Notes: generated from the letters alone by a model not told the origin. A stretch of DNA of 64,000 bases from Marixanthomonas sp. SCSIO 43207 (GCF_019904255.1 NZ_CP063203.1:186001-250000); one strand, 5' to 3'. Positions 8,151-17,528 are shown, numbered from the stretch's first letter. Numbers and translations: made by a program.

Positions 8151-8878
8151 TAGCGCATGCTTATTTCTTTTAGTTGAAAATGCTCCAATATTTCGTTTTC
8201 ATTTTCAACTAAAAGAGCTCCGGTATCAAGCACTCCTTTTATTATTCCATTAAATTGCTTTCCAGACGGTCGTTCAAAAACGGCTATGGCATCTTTTTTA
8301 AATAAAGCTGCTTCATATTCCTTTTTTATTTTTTCAAAATTGTTGGCATTACACGTAGACAACCTGCTTAGTAGAGCTGTTACAACAACATTAAACACCT
8401 CATCAATTGTAAACTTTGAACCACTAACCAAACGTAACGATGATGCTTGGGGTAGGTTTGGAAAATCTGTATGATTAACATTAATACCTACACCAGCAAT
8501 ACAAGAGGTGATTTTATTTTTTTGAAGCGTATTTTCAATTAACACGCCACATACTTTTTTTGAATGTGACAAGATGTCGTTTGGCCATTTAATAGCAAGA
8601 TTAAAAATATTCAGTTTTTTTAACGCATCTTGAACTGCCAATGCTGTAAGCATGACAAGTAAAAACTGATGATCTGCAGGAAGGTTATCAATTTTCTTAA
8701 ACACGCTGAATGTAAGGCTTTCACCAGGTTTTGATTGCCAAGAAGCATTGCGTTGTCCTCTTCCCTTAAGTTGATTTTTTGCCCAGACAACTACCTCATC
8801 TTCTAGCGGTATTTCCTTACTTAATTTTTTAAGATAGGTATTGGTAGAGTCAATGGCATTAAGTTTGATTATCTTCAC
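8147..8878 (-). CDS. birA: Biotin--[acetyl-CoA-carboxylase] ligase
   Basis: Activates biotin as biotinyl-AMP and attaches it to the biotin carboxyl carrier protein. The catalytic domain shows IDSTNTYLKKL, the biotin-binding loop KGRGQRNASWQS, the IKWPND motif, KVCGVLIE and GVGINVNH. There is no N-terminal helix-turn-helix, so it is a class I enzyme unlikely to be a repressor itself. I choose the GTG at 8876-8878 because it yields MKIIKLNAIDSTN. An in-frame TTG at 8920 would add 14 unconserved residues. The 15-nt palindrome GTAATAA-A-TTATTAC (8881-8895) lies just before the GTG. Confidence 0.92.
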   Translation of the reverse strand: MKIIKLNAIDSTNTYLKKLSKEIPLEDEVVVWAKNQLKGRGQRNASWQSKPGESLTFSVFKKIDNLPADHQFLLVMLTALAVQDALKKLNIFNLAIKWPNDILSHSKKVCGVLIENTLQKNKITSCIAGVGINVNHTDFPNLPQASSLRLVSGSKFTIDEVFNVVVTALLSRLSTCNANNFEKIKKEYEAALFKKDAIAVFERPSGKQFNGIIKGVLDTGALLVENENEILEHFQLKEISMRY

Positions 8879-8935
8879 GTGTAATAAATTATTACTATAT
8901 CCTATATTTGAGGGTATCAAGAAACAAAAAAGTAA

Positions 8936-8943
8936 TAACTTTG
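8936..8943 (+). promoter_or_regulatory. -7 element of the rsfS-ftsH transcript
   Basis: TAACTTTG matches TAnnTTTG, 19 nt before the rsfS ATG. A second match, TATATTTG, lies at 8903-8910. Neither has a TTG at ideal spacing. Confidence 0.5.
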
Positions 8944-8962
8944 CGAAAATTAAATTAGATTA

Positions 8963-9334
8963 ATGTCGAAGAAAGAACACGAAACAGATCAACTTATTAC
9001 GCATATTTTAAAAGGAATTGAAGAGGTAAAAGGTCAAGATATTGAAATTCTGGATCTTAGAGATATAGAAAATACCGTTTGCGACTATTTTATTATATGC
9101 AACGGTTCTTCAAACACACAGGTAAACGCTATTGTAAATTCTATTCAAAAAACCGTTAGCAAATCTTTAAAAGAAAAGCCGTGGCATGTTGAAGGAAGCA
9201 ATAATGCCGAATGGATTCTAATGGATTTTGTTCACGTGGTTGTTCACGTATTTCAAAAACACATTCGAGAATTTTACGATATTGAAGGATTATGGGGAGA
9301 CGCCAAATCTGTTAAAATTGAAACAACTTATTAA
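8963..9334 (+). CDS. rsfS: Ribosome silencing factor RsfS
   Basis: 123-residue member of the Iojap/RsfS family, which binds ribosomal protein uL14 and blocks joining of the 50S and 30S subunits during starvation. Family motifs are DIEILDLRDIENTVCDYFIIC, SNTQV, the near-invariant WHVEG (with WILMDF) and VVHVF, and YDIEGLW near the C-terminus. It is the first gene of a run continuing into ftsH after 14 nt. Unlike the arrangement in many Proteobacteria there is no nadD beside it. Confidence 0.95.
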   Translation: MSKKEHETDQLITHILKGIEEVKGQDIEILDLRDIENTVCDYFIICNGSSNTQVNAIVNSIQKTVSKSLKEKPWHVEGSNNAEWILMDFVHVVVHVFQKHIREFYDIEGLWGDAKSVKIETTY

Positions 9335-9348
9335 AGAAAGAAAGCCCT

Positions 9349-11376
9349 ATGGCACAAGACAATAAAAATAATAACAATAAGCCCGAAAAAAGAAAACCAA
9401 AATTCAGTAATTACTGGATATATGCTGCTATTTTCTTATTGTTTATGGGTATTCAGTTTTTTGGCGGTAGCAGCTTGTCACAGCCTGAAAAAACAACCAA
9501 GTCACAATTTGAGCAATTCTTAAAAAATGGTGACGTTGAAAAGGTAAAGATTGTAAATCATAAGATTGCAAAAGTATTTCTTACCAAAGAAGCAAAAAGT
9601 AAAGATGAACACTCAAAGTCTACCGGAAACGGTATGCTAGACCCAGGACCTAATGATCCTAACTATCAATTTGAATTTGGTGACGAACAAAACTTTGAGA
9701 ATGACATCAATGCCATAAAGAAAGAATACGATCTAAATACCCAACTCGTTTGGGATACCGAAGAAAATATGTGGGGTGACTTATTAATAACCCTACTTCC
9801 TTTTGTTGTAATTATTGCCATTTGGATTTTTATCATGCGACGTATGTCATCTGGAGCTGGAGGAGGCGCCGGAGGACAGATATTTAATATTGGAAAATCA
9901 AAAGCTAAACTTTTTGACGAAAAGACTGATGTAAAAACCAGTTTTAAAGACGTAGCCGGTCTTGAAGGAGCCAAAGAAGAAGTACAAGAAATTGTTGATT
10001 TCTTAAAAAATCCTGAAAAATACACCTCATTGGGTGGTAAAATACCTAAAGGAGCCTTATTAGTAGGACCTCCAGGAACCGGTAAAACATTACTAGCAAA
10101 AGCAGTTGCCGGTGAAGCAAAAGTTCCATTTTTCTCATTATCAGGTTCAGATTTTGTTGAAATGTTTGTAGGAGTTGGTGCTTCTCGAGTACGCGATTTA
10201 TTTAAGCAAGCAAAAGAAAAATCACCTTCGATCATTTTTATTGATGAGATTGACGCTATTGGTCGTGCTCGTGGAAAAAGTAATTTTTCAGGTTCAAATG
10301 ACGAGCGTGAAAATACACTAAACCAGTTATTAACTGAAATGGATGGCTTTGGGACCAATACTAATGTAATTGTAGTAGCTGCTACCAACCGTGCAGATGT
10401 ACTAGATAAGGCCTTGATGAGAGCTGGACGTTTTGATAGACAGATATATGTTGATTTACCAGATGTACGCGAACGAAAAGAAATTTTTGAAGTACACCTA
10501 CGTCCATTAAAAATAGATGATTCACTAGATACCGATTTTCTTGCAAAACAAACTCCAGGTTTCTCTGGTGCAGATATAGCAAACGTTTGTAATGAAGCAG
10601 CCCTTATTGCAGCAAGGAAAGAACGAGAATACGTAGGGAAGCAAGATTTCTTAGATGCGGTTGATCGTATTGTTGGCGGTCTTGAAAAGAAAAATAAAAT
10701 TATCACTCCAGATGAGAAAAAAGCAATTGCATTTCACGAAGCAGGTCATGCAACTGTAAGTTGGATGCTAGAGCACGCTGCTCCATTAGTAAAAGTAACT
10801 ATTGTTCCGCGTGGGCAATCTTTAGGAGCCGCTTGGTATTTGCCAGAAGAGCGACTTATTGTTAGACCTGAGCAAATGCTTGATGAAATGTGTGCCGCTT
10901 TAGGTGGTAGAGCTGCAGAAAAAATTATATTCAATAAAATTAGTACAGGCGCCTTAAGTGATTTAGAAAAAATCACAAAACAGGCAAGAGCCATGGTTAC
11001 CATTTATGGTTTGAATGAAAAAATTGGTAACTTAACGTATTATGACTCTAGTGGTCAAAATGAATACAATTTTAGTAAGCCTTACAGTGAAAAAACTGCA
11101 GAACTTATTGATAAAGAAATTTCAAATCTAATTGAAACGCAATATCAACGAGCTCTCAATTTACTTGAAGAAAATAAAGACAAATTAACTGAACTTGCTG
11201 AAGAGTTACTTGAGAAAGAAGTAATCTTTAAAGAAAGTTTGGAGCGTATCTTTGGTGAGCGTCCTTTCAAAAAAGATAAAGAAAGAAAAGAAGCAGAAAT
11301 TCAAGAAAAGAAAGATGCTGCTAATCTTGATGGGAAGCAAGAAAATGAAGAAGAGAGGTTAGCTAGCAATAATTAA
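9349..11376 (+). CDS. ftsH: ATP-dependent zinc metalloprotease FtsH
   Basis: Membrane-anchored AAA+ protease that degrades misfolded and regulatory membrane proteins. The 675 residues contain a first transmembrane helix (about 22-40), a periplasmic domain (41-140) and a second helix (about 142-164). The AAA domain follows with Walker A GPPGTGKT (240-247), Walker B IIFIDEID and the second region of homology around 345-362. The zinc site is HEAGH (463-467) with Asp538 as third ligand, and the tail is a charged K/E-rich extension. The N-terminus is extended by about 20 polar residues. It leads the phospholipid genes that follow. Confidence 0.97.
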   Translation: MAQDNKNNNNKPEKRKPKFSNYWIYAAIFLLFMGIQFFGGSSLSQPEKTTKSQFEQFLKNGDVEKVKIVNHKIAKVFLTKEAKSKDEHSKSTGNGMLDPGPNDPNYQFEFGDEQNFENDINAIKKEYDLNTQLVWDTEENMWGDLLITLLPFVVIIAIWIFIMRRMSSGAGGGAGGQIFNIGKSKAKLFDEKTDVKTSFKDVAGLEGAKEEVQEIVDFLKNPEKYTSLGGKIPKGALLVGPPGTGKTLLAKAVAGEAKVPFFSLSGSDFVEMFVGVGASRVRDLFKQAKEKSPSIIFIDEIDAIGRARGKSNFSGSNDERENTLNQLLTEMDGFGTNTNVIVVAATNRADVLDKALMRAGRFDRQIYVDLPDVRERKEIFEVHLRPLKIDDSLDTDFLAKQTPGFSGADIANVCNEAALIAARKEREYVGKQDFLDAVDRIVGGLEKKNKIITPDEKKAIAFHEAGHATVSWMLEHAAPLVKVTIVPRGQSLGAAWYLPEERLIVRPEQMLDEMCAALGGRAAEKIIFNKISTGALSDLEKITKQARAMVTIYGLNEKIGNLTYYDSSGQNEYNFSKPYSEKTAELIDKEISNLIETQYQRALNLLEENKDKLTELAEELLEKEVIFKESLERIFGERPFKKDKERKEAEIQEKKDAANLDGKQENEEERLASNN

Positions 11377-11487
11377 TAGTTAACTCCTTCTTTTATGATA
11401 AACTTTGGTTTTAAGTATTTATTCTTCTCATTAGATTTTATATATTTGAAGTTAAACCAATTATAAACTCCTCAATAAGCACAATGA

Positions 11488-12093
11488 ATGAGTCTGTTTA
11501 AAAGACTTTTAAATCCTAAGAAGAACAAGTCAGACGAAAAAGCAAAAAAATCTGACACAAGCAAATATTACCCAGAAGAGAAACTTCCTGTGGATGAAAA
11601 GTTTACCTACAACTTTAACAAAAACGGTGGTAAATTTTTGTACTGCGACTCTATGGATGAAGTCTTGGAGACCTTTGATAATATTTTGATGGAAAACGAT
11701 TGGTATGAGCGTGAGGTATTTTGCGTTGATGATCAATTAGCTTCTCGCTTTGACGGATTTAATTTAACTTTTACCAAAAAAGGGACACCTACTTTCTTTT
11801 TGACTACTTGCGAATCACTTGTTGCCAAAAACGGTTCTATCCTACTTTCTTCAAACCAAATTAAAGAGAAAAAACTTAGCGAATTACCGTTTAATTTTAT
11901 TGTATTTGCAACCACCAGTCAATTGGTAGATACTATTAGTGAAGGTTTACGCATCATTAAAACTCGCAATACTAAACAAATACCTACCAATATTACAACC
12001 ATTCAGGACTTTGAAACTGACAAAGAAAAGGACTTTATGAGTTACGGAAGTAGCACAAAAAACCTATATTTGTTGCTCTTGGAAGACCTATAA
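11488..12093 (+). CDS. LUD domain protein (LutC/YkgG-like), orphan
   Basis: 201 residues resembling the LUD (DUF162) fold of LutC, a component of the L-lactate utilisation complex. Supporting segments are TTCESLVAKNGSILLSS, the region LPFNFIVFATTSQLVDTISEG, and the C-terminal block ending NLYLLLLEDL. The first 30 residues are a Lys/Ser/Asp-rich tail. No lutA or lutB iron-sulfur partner lies nearby. Instead it sits between ftsH and cdsA, 1 nt before cdsA. Its role is unclear. The start is the ATG at 11488; an ATG at 11484 is out of frame. Confidence 0.8.
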   Translation: MSLFKRLLNPKKNKSDEKAKKSDTSKYYPEEKLPVDEKFTYNFNKNGGKFLYCDSMDEVLETFDNILMENDWYEREVFCVDDQLASRFDGFNLTFTKKGTPTFFLTTCESLVAKNGSILLSSNQIKEKKLSELPFNFIVFATTSQLVDTISEGLRIIKTRNTKQIPTNITTIQDFETDKEKDFMSYGSSTKNLYLLLLEDL

Positions 12094-12094
12094 T

Positions 12095-12922
12095 ATGAAG
12101 GAACTTATCGTGCGAACCCTATCGGGTGTGCTTTACATTTCGATAGTAATAATTTCTATGTTTACCTCGCACGAATGGTTTATGGCCCTCTTTTTCATCC
12201 TTTCGGTTATTACCTTAGGTGAATTTTTAAAGCTGGTTCATTTAAAAAGTTATTTAGCTTATCTTCTGCTTTTTTTATTCTTGTACTTTTTTAGCTACTC
12301 GATTTTTGACATCAATGCTGTTAATCTTTTACTTATTTTGTGTTGTTTTGTCAATCTTTTCCTTTTAAAAGATGTACTCTGGGTAAGCAAAATACCTATG
12401 TTTGAAAAGAAAAAATACATAACCATTATACTATACTTAATAAGTGGTTTTGTGTTTTTAACCCTTATCCCCTATTACGATGATACCTTTATTCCTGAAA
12501 TAATAGCAGGGGTGTTTTTCTTAATATGGTTTAATGACTCATTTGCATATCTTATTGGTAAAAACTTTGGTAAACGAAAGCTTCTTGAACGCATTTCTCC
12601 TAAAAAGACAATTGAAGGTTTTCTAGGAGGTCTAGCCGGAGCTATTTTGGCAAGTTTTCTTATCTTTAAGTATTTAGCGTTTTACAAACCAGAATTAGCG
12701 ATAGAGCTGCCTTGGTCAGTTTGGGCTATTATGGCTGTTTTAGCTTCAGTTTTTGGGACCATAGGAGATTTAATACAATCTAAATTTAAAAGGCAAGCGG
12801 GTGTTAAAGATAGCGGTATATTAATGCCAGGGCACGGAGGATTGTACGACCGCTTAGACAGTATTATCTTTGCAAGTCCATTTATTTATGCGTTTTTACA
12901 AATAGTTTATTATGTTTCATAA
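12095..12922 (+). CDS. cdsA: Phosphatidate cytidylyltransferase
   Basis: Makes CDP-diacylglycerol from phosphatidate and CTP, the branch point of phospholipid synthesis. The polytopic membrane protein of 275 residues has about seven or eight hydrophobic segments. The CdsA signature is near the C-terminus: GDLIQSKFKRQAGVKDSG followed by LPGHGG-like LMPGHGGLYDRLDS, including the metal-binding Asp residues. It starts 1 nt after the LUD gene and overlaps psd by 11 bp, which indicates translational coupling. Confidence 0.96.
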   Translation: MKELIVRTLSGVLYISIVIISMFTSHEWFMALFFILSVITLGEFLKLVHLKSYLAYLLLFLFLYFFSYSIFDINAVNLLLILCCFVNLFLLKDVLWVSKIPMFEKKKYITIILYLISGFVFLTLIPYYDDTFIPEIIAGVFFLIWFNDSFAYLIGKNFGKRKLLERISPKKTIEGFLGGLAGAILASFLIFKYLAFYKPELAIELPWSVWAIMAVLASVFGTIGDLIQSKFKRQAGVKDSGILMPGHGGLYDRLDSIIFASPFIYAFLQIVYYVS

Positions 12923-13559
12923 AGAAGGTCATAAAATTATACTCATTACACTTTCACTTTGTATTGTGCTTAGTCTTATAGCAGATTATTTTGTGGAAAA
13001 CTCTATAATTAAAGGAGGTATCATCATCTCTTTAATTATTCTTTTAGTACTAATACTTCAGTTTTTTAGAAATCCTAAAAGAGCTTTCAGCCTTAATGAA
13101 GATCACGTATTATCTCCTGTTGACGGAAAAGTGGTTGTAATTGAAGAGGTTTTTGAAAAAGAATACTATAATGAAAAAAGGCTTCAGGTTTCAGTATTTA
13201 TGTCGCCTATCAATGTGCACGTAACTCGTTATCCTGTAGGAGGAGATGTAGTTTATAGTAAATACCATCCCGGTAAATTTTTGGTAGCTTGGCATCCAAA
13301 ATCTTCTGAAGAAAATGAACGCACCACTGTTGTGGTTCGGTCAAAAAAATTTGGTGACGTGCTTCATCGTCAAATTGCCGGTGCTTTGGCAAAACGCATT
13401 GTTAATTATGCTGAAGAAGGCCAAACTGCAACTCAAGCAGATGATAGTGGTTTTATAAAATTTGGCTCTCGTGTAGATGTTTTTTTACCTTTGGATGCAA
13501 ACATTACTGTTTCGCTTAATCAAAAAGTTAAAGGAGGTATTACCATATTGGCATCATAA
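12912..13559 (+). CDS. psd: Phosphatidylserine decarboxylase, short (PsdC-like) form
   Basis: Converts phosphatidylserine to phosphatidylethanolamine using a pyruvoyl group generated by self-cleavage. The 215 residues have two N-terminal membrane segments (about 9-26 and 34-52), VLSPVDGKV, FMSPINVHVTRYPVGG, HRQIAGALAKRIV and the cleavage site FGSRVD (Gly185-Ser186). The length fits the short bacterial/archaeal subfamily. It overlaps cdsA at its start, and its TAA overlaps the ATG of the acyl-CoA-binding protein gene. No phosphatidylserine synthase gene is in the window. Confidence 0.95.
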   Translation: MFHKEGHKIILITLSLCIVLSLIADYFVENSIIKGGIIISLIILLVLILQFFRNPKRAFSLNEDHVLSPVDGKVVVIEEVFEKEYYNEKRLQVSVFMSPINVHVTRYPVGGDVVYSKYHPGKFLVAWHPKSSEENERTTVVVRSKKFGDVLHRQIAGALAKRIVNYAEEGQTATQADDSGFIKFGSRVDVFLPLDANITVSLNQKVKGGITILAS

Positions 13560-13825
13560 TGAACGATAAAGAATTAGATATTGCTTTTCAAAAAGCTGTT
13601 GATAGCATAAATCAACATACCGAGCCGTTCCCTGCCGATGTTTTATTGAGATTATATGCCTACTATAAGAGAGCAACAAGTGATACAGATTCTTCAAATA
13701 GCAGCAAGCCGCTTATTTCTGCATTTAAGACCAATGCCCTTTTTCAAACTCGAGGAATGAGTTCTCGTGAAGCAAAACTTAAGTATATTGAAGCGGTTAA
13801 CACCTACTTTCTGTACAGAAAATAA
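13559..13825 (+). CDS. Acyl-CoA-binding protein (ACBP)
   Basis: 88 residues with the four-helix ACBP pattern: DIAFQKAVDSIN, then LLRLYAYYKRAT, the block of Tyr, Lys and Thr that binds the CoA moiety, and YIEAVNTYF at the end. ACBPs bind long-chain acyl-CoA with high affinity and buffer it in the cytosol. The family is mainly eukaryotic but occurs in Bacteroidota. It overlaps psd by 1 nt and ends the phospholipid run, consistent with supplying or sequestering acyl chains. The usual middle segment (GDxNxxxPGxxDxxGKAKW) is diverged: this protein has SSKPLISAFKTNALFQTRGM. Confidence 0.85.
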   Translation: MNDKELDIAFQKAVDSINQHTEPFPADVLLRLYAYYKRATSDTDSSNSSKPLISAFKTNALFQTRGMSSREAKLKYIEAVNTYFLYRK

Positions 13826-13862
13826 AAAAGCCCCAATTCTAGATTGAGGCCTATGTCTATTT
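13826..13862 (-). terminator. Terminator of the 80-residue protein gene
   Basis: Hairpin with stem 13830-13837/13843-13850 (one mismatch) and a T-rich tract on the minus strand. It lies between two convergent genes and fits the minus direction better. Confidence 0.6.
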
Positions 13863-13875
13863 TTTTGATCTAAGT

Positions 13876-14118
13876 TTATTGTTGTTGTAGTTTATTGAAT
13901 TTGATTTCATACTCATCTATTGCTTCTGCAATTTTATCTACATTGGCAGATGCTTTTTCGTGAGCTTCTTCCATTGCTTTTTCCAAATCTTTATCTGGAT
14001 CTTGAAATAAATCTGTAATTACGTGATTAATTTTGTCAATAATACTTTCTTGACTGTTTTTAATGTCCTGCAATTTATTCAACATTCCTTGCATTTGATC
14101 ATACTTTGCTTGGTCCAT
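13876..14118 (-). CDS. Small helical protein of unknown function
   Basis: 80 residues, rich in Lys, Glu, Asp and Gln, with heptad-like spacing of hydrophobics (MLNKLQDI, IIDKINHVITDLF, IAEAIDEYEIKFNKL), so probably helical hairpins or a coiled coil. No signal peptide, membrane segment or cysteine. I do not recognise the family. It is downstream of valS on the same strand, separated by 97 bp, and has its own terminator. It is likely real because it is an isolated, well-formed frame filling the gap between two annotated neighbours. Confidence 0.65.
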   Translation of the reverse strand: MDQAKYDQMQGMLNKLQDIKNSQESIIDKINHVITDLFQDPDKDLEKAMEEAHEKASANVDKIAEAIDEYEIKFNKLQQQ

Positions 14119-14215
14119 AATTTTAAATTTTCATTTAAATTACAGTCAAACAAAGGTTTATAAAAGGAAATTAACGCGTAATTTTAATAAATTAAGAAAC
14201 TTTAACGCCTTTTGA

Positions 14216-16846
14216 CTATTGCAAAGAAGCCAAACTTGCCTTTAAGGTTTCTATTTTTGCTAGAGCATCAGCTTCTTTTTTACGCTCTATTTCAACTACC
14301 TTTTCAGGAGCATTATTAACAAAACGCTCATTTTTAAGCTTGCCTTGTACGCTTTTCAAAAATCCTTCAGTATATTTTAATTCTTCTGAAAGTTTAGCTA
14401 TTTCATCCTCAACATTAATAGCACCTTCTATTGGCACAAAGTATTCATTACTTTTTACTCTAAAGGTAAGTGCACCTTCCACTTTTTCTGAAACATATTT
14501 TAATTCTGAAAGATTTCCAAGCTTTGCAATTACCGAATCAAAAGAGCTTTCGGCTTTTTCATTATTAATTACAGATACTGAAATTTCATCTTTAAAAGAG
14601 ATATTTTTTTCTTTACGAATGGTACGAATACCTGAAATTACTTCTGAAGCAAAATCAAACTCATCAATGATTTTTTCATCATAACTCATATTTGTTGGCC
14701 ATTCAGCAATAATTAGCGCCTCTTCTTTTGATCGTTTTGTAATGTGTTGCCAAACTTCTTCTGAAACAAATGGCACAAATGGATGTAAAATTTTAAGGTT
14801 ATCTTCTAGAATTGCAATCACCTTTTTATACGTTACTGCCGATATAGGCTCACCGTATGCAGGTTTTACCATTTCTAAAAACCAAGAACAGAAATCATCC
14901 CAAACTAGTTTATAAGTAGCCATTAACGCATCACTAATTCTATATTTACTGTAATGATCTTCAATTTCGGCTAAGGTTTTTGCAAATTTATTTTGATACC
15001 AATTGATAGCTATCGAATCTGTTTTGGTTTCTGCTTTTTCTTCTGAAATTTCCCACCCGTCGATTAATCTGTAGGCGTTCCAAATTTTATTTACAAATCC
15101 ACTCCCTTGCTTACATAAGTCTTCTTCAAACATTAAATCATTTCCGGCAGGTGAACTTAATAACATTCCTACTCGTACACCATCTGCTCCATATTTATCC
15201 ATTAACTCTATAGGATCTGGCGAATTACCCAGTGATTTACTCATTTTACGGCGTTGTTTATCACGTACAATTCCGGTTAAGTAAACACTACTGAACGGTT
15301 TTTCATTTCGATATTCATAACCCGCTATAATCATTCTGGCTACCCAAAAGAATAAAATTTCTGGGGCTGTCACTAAGTCTTTGGTAGGATAATAGTAGTT
15401 TATCTCGTCATTATCTGGCTCTAGAATTCCGTTAAAAACACTTATAGGCCATAACCAAGAAGAAAACCAAGTATCTAGAGCATCTGCATCTTGAACCAAA
15501 TCTGATAGTTTTAACGCTGCATTACCAGATTTTTCTTGAGCCAATGTTAAGGCTTCTTCGGCAGTTTCAGCTACTACAAATTCTTCTTTTCCGTTTCCGT
15601 AGTAATAGGCTGGTATTTGATGTCCCCACCATAATTGACGTGAAATATTCCAGTCACGAACGTTCTCCATCCAGTGCCGGTAGGTATTTATAAATTTTTC
15701 AGGTACTAATTGAATATCTTTCTCTAATACTGAATCTAAAGCTGGTTGTGCTAGTTCTTTCATTTTTAAGAACCATTGATCACTTAACTTGGGCTCAATA
15801 ACAGCTCCTGTACGTTCACTAGTTCCTACTTTATTAGTATGTTGCTCTACTTTTTGTAAAACCCCAAGTTCTTTTAATTCGGCTACAATTTCTTTTCTTA
15901 CTACAAACCGATCTTTTCCTTGATAGTGTAACCCATGCTCATTAAGTGTTGCGTCATCATTTAAAATATCAATAACCTCTAGGTTATGTTTATCGCCCAG
16001 CATTTTATCATTTTCATCATGTGCCGGTGTTACCTTTAAACAACCTGTACCAAATTCTAGATCTACATACTCATCTTCAATTATGGGGATAACCCGATTG
16101 CAAATAGGCACAATAGCTTTTTTACCTTTTAAATGTGTAAACCGTTCATCATTAGGATTAATACAAATAGCGGTATCACCCAGTATGGTTTCGGGACGTG
16201 TCGTAGCAATGGTTAATGACTCATCACTACCTTCTATTTTATATTTTAAATAGTAAAGATTTCCTTGTTTTTCTATGTGAACAACTTCTTCATCAGACAA
16301 GGTTGTCTTGGCCTGTGGATCCCAATTTACCATTCGGTATCCTCGATAAATGTGACCTTTTTTATATAAATCAACAAAAACTTTGATTACTGAGGCTGAC
16401 ATATCGTCATCCATAGTAAATTTTGTACGTTCCCAGTCGCAAGAAGCCCCTAGTTTTTTAAGTTGCTCAAGAATGATTCCTCCGTGTTTATGCGTCCATT
16501 CCCATGCATGTTCTAAAAATTCTTCACGAGACAATGAATTCTTATCAATACCTTCATTTTTCAGCTTGGCTACAACTTTAGCTTCGGTAGCAATTGAGGC
16601 GTGATCAGTTCCTGGTACCCAACACGCATTATATCCTTTAAGACGGGCTCTTCGTATTAATACATCTTGAAGTGTATTATTCAACATATGCCCCATATGT
16701 AAAACCCCCGTTACATTGGGTGGAGGGATGACAATAGCATAAGGTTCTTTTTCATTTACTTCTGAATGAAAATACCCTTGTTCCATCCAGTACTTATACC
16801 ACTTGTTTTCAGTATTTTGAGCGTTATATTTTGCCTCTATTGCCAT
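14216..16846 (-). CDS. valS: Valine--tRNA ligase
   Basis: Class I aminoacyl-tRNA synthetase of 876 residues, the usual length. The HIGH-type motif is [16 protein letters not shown] near residue 40 and the KMSKS motif [13 protein letters not shown] is near 535. The editing (CP1) domain lies between them and includes [17 protein letters not shown]. An anticodon-binding domain and the C-terminal ValS coiled-coil arm (about 800-876) follow. It is divergent from the DUF1573 gene and has a TAnnTTTG element upstream. Confidence 0.98.
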   Translation of the reverse strand: MAIEAKYNAQNTENKWYKYWMEQGYFHSEVNEKEPYAIVIPPPNVTGVLHMGHMLNNTLQDVLIRRARLKGYNACWVPGTDHASIATEAKVVAKLKNEGIDKNSLSREEFLEHAWEWTHKHGGIILEQLKKLGASCDWERTKFTMDDDMSASVIKVFVDLYKKGHIYRGYRMVNWDPQAKTTLSDEEVVHIEKQGNLYYLKYKIEGSDESLTIATTRPETILGDTAICINPNDERFTHLKGKKAIVPICNRVIPIIEDEYVDLEFGTGCLKVTPAHDENDKMLGDKHNLEVIDILNDDATLNEHGLHYQGKDRFVVRKEIVAELKELGVLQKVEQHTNKVGTSERTGAVIEPKLSDQWFLKMKELAQPALDSVLEKDIQLVPEKFINTYRHWMENVRDWNISRQLWWGHQIPAYYYGNGKEEFVVAETAEEALTLAQEKSGNAALKLSDLVQDADALDTWFSSWLWPISVFNGILEPDNDEINYYYPTKDLVTAPEILFFWVARMIIAGYEYRNEKPFSSVYLTGIVRDKQRRKMSKSLGNSPDPIELMDKYGADGVRVGMLLSSPAGNDLMFEEDLCKQGSGFVNKIWNAYRLIDGWEISEEKAETKTDSIAINWYQNKFAKTLAEIEDHYSKYRISDALMATYKLVWDDFCSWFLEMVKPAYGEPISAVTYKKVIAILEDNLKILHPFVPFVSEEVWQHITKRSKEEALIIAEWPTNMSYDEKIIDEFDFASEVISGIRTIRKEKNISFKDEISVSVINNEKAESSFDSVIAKLGNLSELKYVSEKVEGALTFRVKSNEYFVPIEGAINVEDEIAKLSEELKYTEGFLKSVQGKLKNERFVNNAPEKVVEIERKKEADALAKIETLKASLASLQ

Positions 16847-16876
16847 AATTTGGTCTGATTTTTGAACTATAGCCTA

Positions 16877-16884
16877 CAAAAGTA
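16877..16884 (-). promoter_or_regulatory. -7 element of valS
   Basis: Minus-strand TACTTTTG (TAnnTTTG), 30 nt before the valS start. There is no TTG at the expected -33 distance. Confidence 0.45.
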
Positions 16885-16974
16885 GCTATATTGGCAAGAT
16901 TATAAAAGTGAATAACTTATTTTGCAGATTGTACGAAAGATATGTACATTAGCTTACTCTAAATTTTAGAAACC

Positions 16975-17370
16975 ATGAAAAAATTAATTTTAGTTGCATT
17001 AGTAACCCTTATTGGCTTTACTGCTAATGCTCAAGCAAAATTTGAATTTAAGTCTGAAACTATAGACTACGGAGAAATCGCTAAAGGAAGTGATGGTATT
17101 CGTGTTTTTGAATTTACCAATGTTGGCGATCAGCCTTTAGAAATTAGTGACGTTAAATCAAGCTGCGGCTGTACCGTACCTAAAAAACCTGATGGCGCTA
17201 TTGCTCCCGGAGAAACCGGAACTATTCAAGTAAAATATGACACCAAGCGTGTAGGACCTATACGAAAGACTGTTACTGTTTATTCAAATGCAGATGAGCC
17301 AGTTAAAGCCTTAAAAATTAAAGGTACTGTTCTTTCAGACAACAAAAGCGTCTTAGAAAAAACAAAGTAA
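16975..17370 (+). CDS. DUF1573 domain secreted protein
   Basis: 131 residues: signal peptide MKKLILVALVTLIGFTANAQ (1-20), then one DUF1573 beta-sandwich (about 22-120). The family signature is SSCGCTVPKKP (two adjacent-loop cysteines), preceded by the phrase VFEFTNVGDQPLEI and followed by IAPGETGTIQVKYDT. The fold is related to MSP/ASPM-type immunoglobulin-like domains. It is exported to the periplasm by inference, with unknown partners. Monocistronic, with a strong terminator after it. Confidence 0.87.
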   Translation: MKKLILVALVTLIGFTANAQAKFEFKSETIDYGEIAKGSDGIRVFEFTNVGDQPLEISDVKSSCGCTVPKKPDGAIAPGETGTIQVKYDTKRVGPIRKTVTVYSNADEPVKALKIKGTVLSDNKSVLEKTK

Positions 17371-17390
17371 TTTATTTTACATATTTAATA

Positions 17391-17426
17391 AAAGCCTTGT
17401 GAAATAATCGCAAGGCTTTTTTATTT
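17391..17426 (+). terminator. Intrinsic terminator after the DUF1573 gene
   Basis: 9-bp stem AAAGCCTTG/CAAGGCTTT (17391-17399 with 17411-17419), 11-nt loop, then a T-rich tail. It starts 21 nt after the stop codon. Confidence 0.85.
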
Positions 17427-17495
17427 TATAAAGGCAACGTATGTAAACATTAGAAATAGTGATACACAAATTTTTTTTAACATGTATTGAATGTG

Positions 17496-17503
17496 TATCT
17501 TTG
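17496..17503 (+). promoter_or_regulatory. -7 element of folE
   Basis: TATCTTTG matches TAnnTTTG. It lies 25 nt before the ATG at 17529, which excludes the longer upstream frame beginning at 17487 as the true start. Confidence 0.55.
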
Positions 17504-17528
17504 CCTCCTATTTATACTACACATAAAA

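Noticed and set aside
8903-8910. TATATTTG as the main rsfS promoter
   Set aside because: It matches the consensus but is further from the start codon than TAACTTTG at 8936, so it is mentioned only as a possible second start.
9666-10706. 346-codon open frame antisense to ftsH
   Set aside because: It lies entirely within ftsH, its translation is Ser/Arg/Lys-rich shadow sequence, and no promoter or family signature supports it.
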